Assembly (NCBI GenBank): GCA_011037195.1
Contig: JAAEAF010000120.1
Location: 248,001-312,000, forward strand
Length of the DNA: 64,000 nt
DNA from: Triatoma infestans
Taxonomy: Eukaryota; Arthropoda; Insecta; Hemiptera; Reduviidae
Direction: 5' to 3'
This document shows positions 39,801-47,400 of the stretch, piece after piece. A program made the translations under genes and the position numbers. Positions within the stretch are counted from its first letter, which is position 1; every line of letters starts with the position of its first letter. Below the pieces are notes generated by a model that was given only the letters and a program-made list of their open reading frames with translations, had not been told where the DNA came from and did not search any database.

Positions 39801-42800
39801 TTTTTATTGACGTACCTCAAACAAACGGCCAATCTTTCCTTTGTTTCAATAGGTCTCCTCCAGTTTGTGGTGATCTTTTCAATACTCTGCTGGAGTAGGT
39901 CATGTAGTTCATCGAAACTTTGTCTTGACATACGGAAATATACAAAAAACTGTCTTCATGTGACTGCAGTTCACTACAGAGACGGTAGTATTCACCAAGT
40001 TCTTCTCTTTTTTCATTAAGTGGGTGCCTCCAATATCCTCCATTTCTTCTGGTGTACTGTAGTGTTAGAAGAAGCAGGAATTCCTCCTCATAAGAACTAC
40101 TCATTTTCCCCCCAAAATTCTGCAAAACACTATAACTAGTGCAAAACAATACTGCGATCCTACCTTGGACAACACAACACTAGATTGCTCACATAGATCT
40201 CGCTTTGTATGTGACGTATCCATATCTCTGACCGCCGAAAAGATCGCGCGATCGCTACCCGCCGCGACAGATCGCGTCCTACGTGTCAATACGTTCCTTT
40301 AGTTGATTGTAACGTGGGGATGTCCTAACTAAGTGCTCCTTATTTTCAATACCTCGGCATAATGCACAATGAGAACTCACTACACATATTTTGTTCAGGT
40401 ACCCTCATATATGCCATGATTAACTCTCAGCCAGAGACAGATAATTTGAATTGTGTTCTTACTATAATGTTTTCTGTATTATTTATAACGTGTATTATGT
40501 ATAATTGTGTAACATGTATAATTAACCATGTTAGTTAATTACTGTAGCCTATATGTTTATAAGTATATTGTATTTGAAATTACAATAATGCAATCCGTAT
40601 TACAGTACTGAATAGTTAAATAAGTGCGTTTTTTTAGCAGATTATATTCTTTCAATACATACTTCATTTGTGCACCGTATATATATATATAAATTTTCTT
40701 ATTTCAAGGACTGAAGATTATTCGAAATGAAAATCAAACTCACTTTTTTAGTAGGAGCATGCCCATATTCGAATAGGGTACTCTGCACTCTTGAAAATGT
40801 ATCTGACGGCTCTGTTTCTATTCTTCTAAACTTTCGATGAGGTCTATATTTACTCTGCAAATAATATTTAAATTAAAGAAAAAAAAGTGAAAAACTAGGT
40901 TTATATATTCCTTTTATATGTTTATTAAGAAAGGGTGAAGTCTAGTAAGATTCTCTTAAAATCCACTTTGTAAATCAAATTACAAATTACTAAAGATTTG
41001 AATTGTAATTCGTATACCTGAACAGACGATATATTAGGAAGTGCTCTCAGAATAAAATTTTCATTAGGTTTTTCATGAGGAAAACAATATTCTTTACTGA
41101 ATTGATGCACTGCATACTGAAGTAAATAGTCACCGTGTTCTTCTCTGTTTTCTAAAGATTTTTTGACCAGCCACTGGAAAAAAAAGTTTATATGTATCTG
41201 TAAAATATTTGTTTTTTGGGGGGGTGGGGAGTGAGCCCTTCCTGTACCGAGAAAAGAGATGGTCTTCATGTAAATTACGAATCTTATTTAATAAGATATT
41301 GCTACATTGGCCGTTAAATATTGCAGGAAAAAAACATTTTCGATGCCACCACCAAACCGATATATAGTTTTTTCTTCTTTCTAAAGGCCTATGTACGACA
41401 TTAGGCATGATTTCCTTTCAAATATCTGTAAAAGTACCCTGCTAAAATGCAGTTAATTTAGCCAATTTTAAGGAGCAACAATAATCTGTGATTGATAGGG
41501 AAAAGAGTATAAGTACATAGGATTTCAACATAACTTATACCCTTTTCCCTATCAACTTTAGATTACTATTAAGAATTCAACTGAGAGTAATGATATTTTT
41601 CTATAATGTAAAATAAAACTATTTATCTGCGCACCTCAACTACTGGATGTATGTGAATAAAATCCAGACCTTGTATTTGATGGGGCTCAATCATTAGTGG
41701 ACAATTCATTTTTGGCAAGACAGCTACGATCTTCTCTGTAAGTGCTCTGGACAAAAGTAATTAATTATTAGTGTGCCTGGATCTATAAAATATTCTTCAT
41801 ATACTTTTATTCTATTTAATATATCTTTTAAAGTAAAATAAAATTAAAGCAATATATTCAACCTTTTATAAAAGCCATCGAATTAAAAACTTATTCACAA
41901 ACTGATGTATAATAAAGTTTAGCCGAGTACTCGAAATATATTTAAAAAAATATATGTATTTTTGCGCGCTTACTAGCCCATCTACAACTTTATAGTGAAT
42001 CACATAATAGTATTTAAGATTTTAGTGGTGTATAAAGATGAATGGTGTATAGTGCAATAGTATTGTGTATTATATCATTTTTATTTATACATCTATTAGA
42101 ATATATCCAACCTGAATAAAAAATGAATTTAATGAGAAATTAATTGAAGTAGATACGTTTGAGGCTACAGGTTTGGCTTAATATGCAGCAGCGGTGAGGG
42201 ACCACTAGAATAGCGCCGACCATAAGTAATGTTTAGCCTAAATTTTTTCTTATCTTTCCCTTAAATTCTAAGTACTGTGAAATTCGTTAATATTATAATT
42301 TACATTACAAAAAAGGAACTATGAAAACTGTAAGGATAGGCTCCAAGCATTGTGCAATTTAATTTAAGAAAATGATAAGCAAAATTCAAAATATTGTTAA
42401 CTCTCATTCAAACAAAGTTTACTTTTGGAAGTCAAATTCAACTACTGTTCAAATGTTCTAATATATATGATTAGATAGAAAAAATCAAATACCAAGTAAA
42501 GACTTATGCCAATTAATCTTTATGACTGATAAGCACGGTTTTGTAACAAATTAACTTACATCTTTTGGCCAATGGTTGAATTTTCTTGGAAAAGAAGATC
42601 AACATCTAAATCCATTCTACAAATATCTATGCACCAAGTCATACCTCCAACTACTTTATCAAATTCACTCAGTCCCTTTATTTTTGCTCTAAAATAACCA
42701 GCATTTACCAACATGTCAATGATTTCCTGATATTTTATTTTTTGTTGCTCATCTTCACGGCTCTCAGCCTAAAAAAAATAATATTATTATGCTATTGTTC

Positions 42801-42926
42801 TATTGTTATTCTACCAATTTATAAATAATTACATGTTTTCACCTCCACAAGACGTCCTTCTGCATCTACAATGGTTGATAGATGCTTAGACCCATGTTTT
42901 GGTTTTAATGCTTCTATGAATGCCAT
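21897..42926 (-). CDS. CCDC93: CCDC93, CCC/Commander complex subunit, 14 exons, 593 aa
   Basis: CCDC93 pairs with CCDC22 and COMMD proteins and works with Retriever in recycling endosomal membrane proteins. Exons in transcript order: 42926-42843, 42768-42560, 41746-41635, 41173-41018, 40854-40744, 38460-38407, 38162-38115, 30316-30215, 29666-29494, 29406-29293, 27947-27748, 22535-22415, 22324-22240, 22109-21897. Phases agree throughout. The N-terminal calponin-homology-like (NN-CH) region covers about residues 30-170, with [12 protein letters not shown] and [17 protein letters not shown]. The linker holds [10 protein letters not shown], then two very short exons (54 and 48 nt). Coiled coil runs from about 290 to the C-terminus, with [19 protein letters not shown] from 436. 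Length is near the roughly 630 residues of vertebrate CCDC93. Identification rests on remembered family motifs and is strong. Confidence 0.93.
23039..23650 (+). pseudogene. Helitron RepHel N-terminal fragment
   Basis: Open from 23039. The true start is probably the Met at 23063 (MPRPRSNIG), a common opening of insect Helitron proteins, followed by Arg/Glu-rich helices ([20 protein letters not shown]). After about residue 100 the reading no longer resembles RepHel. The Rep HUH domain is missing, so this is an internally deleted copy. Confidence 0.75.
24018..24335 (+). pseudogene. Helitron PIF1-like helicase fragment
   Basis: Reads [20 protein letters not shown]: a Walker A motif with the final Thr of GKT changed to Ile. 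After a frameshift near 24235 it continues [17 protein letters not shown], the next conserved block of the Helitron PIF1-like helicase. The remaining helicase motifs are absent. Confidence 0.85.
24422..24464 (-). ncRNA. Hammerhead-ribozyme-like motif (family 2)
   Basis: On the minus strand: GAGCTC, then CTGAAGT, a GGGCACC...TTACCC stem II, then GAAACGTA. Stem I is weak here. It is the degenerate mate of the 24545 copy. Confidence 0.5.
24545..24586 (+). ncRNA. Hammerhead-ribozyme-like motif (family 2)
   Basis: GAGCTC, then CTGAAAA (canonical core CUGANGA), stem II GGGCACC/GGTACCC around AAT, then GAAACGTA with a two-base-pair stem III and a cleavage-site-like GTA. The following GAGC can pair with GCTC before the core to form stem I. 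One core base deviates, so this copy may be inactive. Confidence 0.5.
24752..25337. other. CCDC93 intron 11, nothing clear
   Basis: AT-rich. A short scrap near 25000 (GCGATCGTGTCAAACTTTTG) resembles the 3' part of the 285-bp-unit family in reverse. Nothing else is recognised. Confidence 0.35.
25338..26600 (-). pseudogene. LINE ORF2 relic: RT end, RNase H, C-terminal tail
   Basis: In minus-strand order: [19 protein letters not shown] near 26400 (end of RT in R1/Jockey-type LINEs), DGVRV-like RNase H start near 26150, [18 protein letters not shown] near 25900 (RNase H G-H-x-G-x-x-x-NE-AD block), [10 protein letters not shown] near 25700, and [14 protein letters not shown] near 25590 (post-RNase H tail). 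The order is canonical, but stops and frameshifts are frequent. It lies in CCDC93 intron 11. Confidence 0.8.
26800..27740 (+). pseudogene. LINE 3' portion, decayed
   Basis: Around 27248-27320 the plus strand reads [20 protein letters not shown], the H-x3-C tail of a LINE ORF2. It is followed by an A/T-rich 3' region containing CTTGATGTTTTGTAAAATTT. Upstream to about 26800 the sequence is probably the same element but is too decayed to read. It lies in CCDC93 intron 11, close to exon 11. Confidence 0.6.
28121..29157 (+). repeat. 285-bp-unit dispersed repeat, clearest full copy
   Basis: The 5' end is AAAAATCTAGTGTGAAACAC then CTTTCTCTTAC. Internal units are marked by CACTTTCGGATAATCG and later ATTCCGGTTCATGG. 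Each unit carries GTTTCAAATAAAAGT-like and AAAGAAAATCG-like segments. A CACACA stretch follows (about 29041). The 3' end is GATCGCAATACTTCCTC then a hairpin ACTTCCTCTTA...TAAGAGAAAGT. The ACTTTCTCTTA near the 5' end is the inverted repeat of the TAAGAGAAAGT at the 3' end. No protein can be read from it. It lies in CCDC93 intron 10. Confidence 0.85.
29919..30000. mobile_element. Palindromic MITE-like element, copy 1
   Basis: AATTCTGTTGTTGATAGGG at the left and CCCTATCAACCACAGAATT at the right enclose about 45 bp. The TTGATAGGGAA...TTCCCTATCAA core recurs at 41482-41565, so this is a small mobile family. It is in CCDC93 intron 8, about 250 bp from exon 9. Confidence 0.8.
30893..32860 (+). pseudogene. 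Penelope-like element, 5'-truncated, RT plus GIY-YIG
   Basis: The plus-strand reading opens inside the reverse transcriptase: [18 protein letters not shown] then [11 protein letters not shown], the catalytic YxDD motif at about 31178-31195. It continues, after a TAA stop at 31264, through [13 protein letters not shown]. After a frameshift near 31670 comes a GIY-YIG endonuclease domain: [20 protein letters not shown] then KERFTEHIR (about 31760-31850). A second frameshift near 31970 precedes [13 protein letters not shown] and the end at about 32085. RT followed by GIY-YIG defines Penelope-like elements (PLEs). Non-coding sequence runs to a hammerhead-like motif at 32775. It lies in CCDC93 intron 7. 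Confidence 0.88.
32775..32813 (+). ncRNA. Hammerhead-ribozyme-like motif at PLE 3' end (family 1)
   Basis: GCATC (stem I, pairs with GATG after the cleavage site), core CTGAAGA, stem II GGGC/GCCC with loop GAAC, then GAAACCGGTC with a three-base-pair stem III and no loop. Position 7 of the core is A instead of U, which hammerheads usually tolerate. An extra U lies between the core and stem II. Its location after the GIY-YIG gene agrees with hammerheads known from PLE terminal repeats. Confidence 0.6.
32945..32985 (-). ncRNA. Hammerhead-ribozyme-like motif (family 3)
   Basis: On the minus strand: core CTGACGA, a T, stem II GGAT/ATCC with loop GAAA, then GAAACTGGTC. It has the same layout as family 1 but a different stem II and flanks. 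Stem I is only about two base pairs. Confidence 0.5.
33050..33082 (+). ncRNA. Hammerhead-ribozyme-like motif (family 3), degenerate
   Basis: Core CTGACGA, stem II GGAT/ATCC, then GAAAACAGCC, where the GAAACTGGTC end has mutated. Probably inactive. Confidence 0.4.
33180..33475 (+). pseudogene. Jockey-type LINE RT C-terminal fragment
   Basis: Reads [20 protein letters not shown], then [20 protein letters not shown] and LDNLANKEA, the end of RT in Jockey-group elements. A stop interrupts it near 33240. The tail ends in an AATAAAAATG-type 3' region near 33560. Confidence 0.75.
33600..34384. other. CCDC93 intron 7, nothing recognised
   Basis: AT-rich. Near 33820-33850 an ATACATTGTGACAATGAGA segment occurs twice in tandem. 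No coding similarity. Confidence 0.35.
34385..34640 (+). repeat. Dispersed repeat of unknown class, copy 1
   Basis: GTAGTTGATGTAT, then CCCACAGGCAAACTC and ACACTTTACAG...ACTACATT also occur in order at about 51005-51160. The left part contains an inverted GTGGGTAT...ATACCCAC. It could be a LINE or PLE 3' region. Confidence 0.55.
34641..35867. other. CCDC93 intron 7, nothing recognised
   Basis: AT-rich intron sequence with no clear feature. Confidence 0.35.
35868..36835 (+). repeat. 285-bp-unit dispersed repeat, three-unit copy
   Basis: Units are marked by CACTTCCGGTTTACTAATT (about 36041), CACTTCCGGACATCCG (about 36331) and CATCCGGTTGAGG (about 36620), a spacing of about 285-290 bp. The 3' end is TACAATACTTCCTCTTAC and the hairpin at 36807-36835. 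Its left flank (CTACTTCTACAAACTGATCA) is shared with the copy at 57613-59523, so the 5' limit may lie slightly further left. Confidence 0.85.
36836..37716 (+). repeat. 285-bp-unit dispersed repeat, second copy in tandem
   Basis: Begins CTCTGGTGTGAAACACTGAC directly after the end of the previous copy, with no spacer. Unit markers lie at about 37213 (ACTTCCGGTTAACCG) and 37502 (CACTTCCAGTTGATG). A CACACACGCGCGCGCGAGAG microsatellite lies at about 37607-37626, just before the 3' end block. Confidence 0.85.
37717..38114. other. CCDC93 intron 7, start, nothing recognised
   Basis: AT-rich sequence downstream of the 48-nt CCDC93 exon 7. No feature seen. Confidence 0.35.
38580..38765 (+). repeat. 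285-bp-unit dispersed repeat, fragment
   Basis: Contains a unit-like ATTCTTAATATTATAAGGGTGATAGAA segment and a CTCAAGGGACCTCTAAACAT segment of the 3' part. Both ends are lost. It lies in CCDC93 intron 5. Confidence 0.5.
38766..39552. other. CCDC93 intron 5, nothing recognised
   Basis: AT-rich intron sequence with no coding similarity or repeat that can be named. Confidence 0.35.
39553..40280. mobile_element. Deleted PIF/Harbinger element, second family
   Basis: GC-rich inverted ends: AGGACGCGACCTGTCGCG at 39553 and CGCGACAGATCGCGTCCT ending at 40280, with inner GGGCAGCGATC/GATCGCTACCC blocks also paired. Inside lies the N-terminal part of a Harbinger transposase in reverse. A three-base target duplication is not evident. 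It is in CCDC93 intron 5, about 460 bp from exon 5. Confidence 0.8.
39820..40115 (-). pseudogene. Harbinger transposase N-terminal fragment
   Basis: Minus-strand reading from the Met at 40104 includes [20 protein letters not shown] then [17 protein letters not shown], matching the W-x-HPLN-x-KRE-x-LGE(F/Y) region at the start of many Harbinger transposases. Sequence after about residue 55 diverges and the DDE domain is deleted. Confidence 0.8.
41482..41565. mobile_element. Palindromic MITE-like element, copy 2
   Basis: TAATCTGTGATTGATAGGG at the left and CCCTATCAACTTTAGATTA at the right. The long central arms also pair (AGTATAAGT/ACTTATAC). It shares its core with 29919-30000 and lies in CCDC93 intron 3. 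Confidence 0.8.
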
Positions 42927-44498
42927 AACTTAGACTTGGTAATTGATTATACTTAAGAGAAATTACTCTAAGTGAACAACAACTACAAAAATCAACCAAT
43001 CAATCCAATATATCACTTAAACTCATCCTTTTTTTTTGTTTCAATGGTGTCGACAAAGCATTGACACTTTGATACACAAGAAGGCTTCTTTCCTGTTATC
43101 GGATTTTAACCTATTGGCCAAAGGTTTTTGAATGTTACCGGTTTTTGGAAGCCTATCCAGTAAAGTAAAAAATATATGCGATAGTAAAAGCAAGAAACCG
43201 TAATATCTATGAAAGAAATCATTCATTGGTAAGAAAGAAAAGATTAGCTATTTCTAGCTATTTCGCCTTAGTCAAGCTGTTCTGTTTTTGAAGTCTTTAT
43301 TTGAAAATAAGTTATATTCTTTTGTCCAGTAAGACGTTGAACATAAAGATTACTTATCTCATTAAAAATAAATGATGAAGAATCAATTTTCTGATTTGTT
43401 TTTCATCGGAGTAACAGCATGATCATAAAATAGGACTTTGTATTAAGTGGGTAAGTTCAGAACAGGGGGTGCCGTGTTTAATATTGAAGGGGTAAGTGAA
43501 AACAGTGGCACCAGTAATCTGAACTTTATCTTTGTCTTGAAAATTATAGGTAGAACTTGAATAATTTATAAACAGAAATAAACTTGTACTTATAAGTTTT
43601 AAGATAAGATTGAGATTTTTTACTGAACCCTACAAATGTAAAGCAAGCAATTGCCCAGCCTTTTACAATCTCTTTTTTTGTATGGCTTATATAAACATAA
43701 AATTTTCTGTTCTATATGCCAAAGAAAAGACGTCGAGGCCTTCGAAAGAAAGCAGATGCGCTTAGATCACAAGTGGGTGTCTAGGTTCCATTGCCAAAGA
43801 ACATTTTATGAAATAATCTCATATAAGGTAATACTGTTTGATTATAACTTGAGTATTGATATAGAGAACATCCTATTTATTGTTAAATAAGACAAATTAA
43901 AGTAGCTTGCAGATGATTATTCTCATTTATTTTCTTTTATCATTATTTTTCAAAATTATTCGTAATTACCTGAGGGACTATGTTTTTATTTTTCATTATT
44001 TACACATAGTCGAATATTTTAATTTGAAAGGTTGAATTGATTATTCATAAATTACATTTTATTATTTAATATTCATACATTCACAGTAGAGTGGCCTGTG
44101 ATGGATGAAATAGAAAATTCTGGCCTAAGAAAAATAATTTGATAAAATAAAGATATTTAAAGCAACTAAATAATTTGTAAAAATTGGAAATTTAAACAAA
44201 AATTCATTTTTAAAATTGCGGGAAGAGGAAGTTGTGTGTGTTTTCACACCAGATTTTATTATTATATTGTGGTCTAGTAATTGAATAATGTAATTTGCAT
44301 TATAGATAGTAAATACTTTTTTGGTAAGAGACCTTTGAACTATAGTAGGTAAACCAAAATTTATCTTCATAGATAGATCAAAATACTTGTTAGTTGGCAA
44401 TATGCTTCTTACTATTTCATTTGTGAATGCTGAATTTTTTTATTTTAATTAAGAAGAAATTTGTTGCAGATTTGTTTGTAGATTATTATTGCATTAGA
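42927..44498. promoter_or_regulatory. Divergent CCDC93 / TPX2-like intergenic region
   Basis: About 1.57 kb separates the start codons of CCDC93 (minus) and the TPX2-like gene (plus), so promoters and 5' UTRs of both should lie here. No specific element is identifiable. A reverse scrap of the 285-bp-unit family end (TTTTCACACCAGATTTTATT) lies at about 44240-44260. Confidence 0.5.
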
Positions 44499-47400
44499 AT
44501 GGAACGCGATAGTTATGAATTTGAAGCTCCTCAATACTTTGACTTTTATACTGCTGTAGAAGGCATACTAGAACAGAAAGAAGATAATTCCTACTTTGGT
44601 AATATCTATATTTGTCCTTTTCTTTTTCTTATAAGTTTTGCCAAATCATACAGGAAAAATAAAATAAGAATATATGCATCGTCTTCAAAGAAAGAAACAT
44701 ATATTTTCACTATATTTTTCTTGCTTATCAATGGCATTTTTGCCTAAAGTTAGAGAATTGATCTGGGCTTCATTGACAACGAAAATTGAAGTTATTTGTC
44801 TCATTCAGTTATAATTTAATTATAGTTATCAAGAGTTGTTGCTAATAAATCTTTTACTTATGCACAATATTATTAGATTACCGTAGCTTTGCATAAGATA
44901 GTTTCTGTAAAATTTATAATGGCAAATTTGTGTTTGCAAATGGTGAATATGACAAAAACTCATTGCATGCCCAATGTTTATTCTGTGAGTATTGGCAAGT
45001 CCCTTAGGAAACCTAGATTACTGAAGAAGTAATTTTCCACTTCCACTTATGGGATAGTTGTATTCACATATCTATATTATTTCTCAGATTTTTTCTCTTC
45101 CTTTCTCGCAATCTCCTAAACCGAAAAAGAAAAGAAAAAAGTTAGGTGATCTTTTATTCAATTCAAATTTTTTTTATTCTTCCCTAGATCGCTATAAGGG
45201 AATTTGTGAGCAAATCTATTTTTATTTTCAGGTTCTTTGAGAGAAAGTGTGCCTTCACATAAATCGGAGAATACAAAGGATCAAAACTGCATTTTAAGTA
45301 CTTCAGATTTCACTGTTTTAATAAAGCCAAGTACTGAAAATTTACTTTCATTAAACAGTGATGGAAGAAGATGTTCTCCAAGGCTTTCATCTGTACTTTG
45401 CGAAGAATTGGATAGTCATTCGTCATATGTAATGTACGTTTACATTAAGAATAATCCCATATTTTTCTAGTTTCTAGAACAATTTCCTGTAAGTCTGTTG
45501 GGGGTTTGGTTGTCAAAGTGCAGTCAATTAGTTTCGGCACCATTCAAATTTATTGATTATTCATTTTATTCAATTCCATTTCATTAATTTCAGTATAACT
45601 TTGGTAGTTTTTTTTACTTCCCTCGTTATATGATGGAAGGATCATGAACACGGTTACATTTCCAGATGTTTTGTTTGGTATGAATTTTATTACGTTTCTG
45701 CGAGAAAATATTTTCTAACTACTAACTGTCCACCGTCTCAGAAAGTATTTATTTTATTTTATTTGTTATTATAATTGCTTTATTAAACATTGAAAATACA
45801 GACAAAGATACAATGATACAATAATAAGCATATTACTGGCATGACTTTGGCCGTCTGCCAGGAGTGCAGGTATTATAAATATAAACAAAAATCCTAAATA
45901 TATTCAAAATTAATAATCTTATTTATACATACAATACTATAATGGGTACACATAAATATTGATATATACAATTTAATCAGACTGCTTTAAAAATTAAAGT
46001 TTTCTACAAGAAAGTTTCTATAAAACAAAGCTTCTTTTATAAAATTAATTAAATTAAACCAATCACCTCCATTCAAGAGCTCTATCATCTGGAAATCTGT
46101 CCAATATTCCTGATTGAAATACTTGGACCTTTTATCTTTAAATATAAGACAACGTCCCAGAAAGTGGAACACATCCTCATTTTCGACTTTATTACAAAGA
46201 GAACATAAATAAATTTTATCCTGTATACAAGGCTTATAATTTCAATTTAATAATTCTCCTCCAATTTTTATTAATAGTCCTATATCTCCGTGTTTAGGGC
46301 CTTTACCGGGTAATCAACATCCAAGGAAAGCTGACGATAAATACCATGAAATGTACCTTTTAACGCCTTATTCTTTAGATGCTTACAATAAAAGTCTATT
46401 AACCATTTGTCTCAGAAAGTACTCAACGGATTTAATTGTACTTTTGCATGCCTAAAAAAAAAGGAGAATGATTATATACTATACATCTTATAGTTCTTCA
46501 GACCAGTTTTCTGAACTGGCCCGCAAAACTTTATAAATAGTATAAAACTAATGTTTAGTAAAACAACAAAATTAATAAAAAGAAAATAATCATATTGATA
46601 AATTATTTATTATATGTATTTAAATAATGGATAAAAATATACAATATAATGTTAATAATCATTATTATTAGTGATTAATATATACTAAGGGGCTTGGCCT
46701 CCTGTCAGCCTATGGCGGCCCAACCATCGGAAAGCTGTCACTTTGCGGTAGAGTGTGAAAGCATTTCACTGAAGTGTTCATTATTGGCCACTTATGACAG
46801 ATAGTCCCTAGAATTTACATTGTAGTCCACGAGGCAGCGCCAGTAACATTGAACAGAATCAATTAATATTTGAAATGTAGGATATGTGGATGGGTCCGCA
46901 TTGCTGAACAGCAGCTGGGATTTTATCCTTCATAGCATGCTTGTTTTCGTTGTTTCTGACCGGTTTCGGATTATCATCTATCGTCAGAACAAGAGGTTCG
47001 TGAGAAAGTTGACTTCAACTTTATGTCTGTCACGCGTCATATTGGTTGATTCAGTGAGATACATGATTGGTTGAATGGTGAGATAGAGGGTTCAATATGA
47101 TGAGAAATGTATAAAATCCCATTGAAATGGTATGTCGCAAATATTTTAGAATATCCTAAAATCTATTTTTCCGGTAAAGTGTTTCGGTTTCGAAAATGAA
47201 AGTGATCGAGAGTGAAGTGTGCAGTTTTTCCAAGTTTAAAGAAAAAGTTTTTATGCTTGGATTCGTACGAAAAATTCCAAAAAACCTGTAAAGTGGCACT
47301 TCCGGTTGACATCAATTTGTACTTTTATCAATGCTTCTAATGTACCTTATGCTATACAGGTGGTAGAAACATACATTGTACTGAAGTGGTATAAATCCCC

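Noticed and set aside
44125..44400. Minus-strand open frame of 91 codons upstream of the TPX2-like gene
   Set aside because: No recognisable motif, and it overlaps a scrap of the dispersed repeat end.
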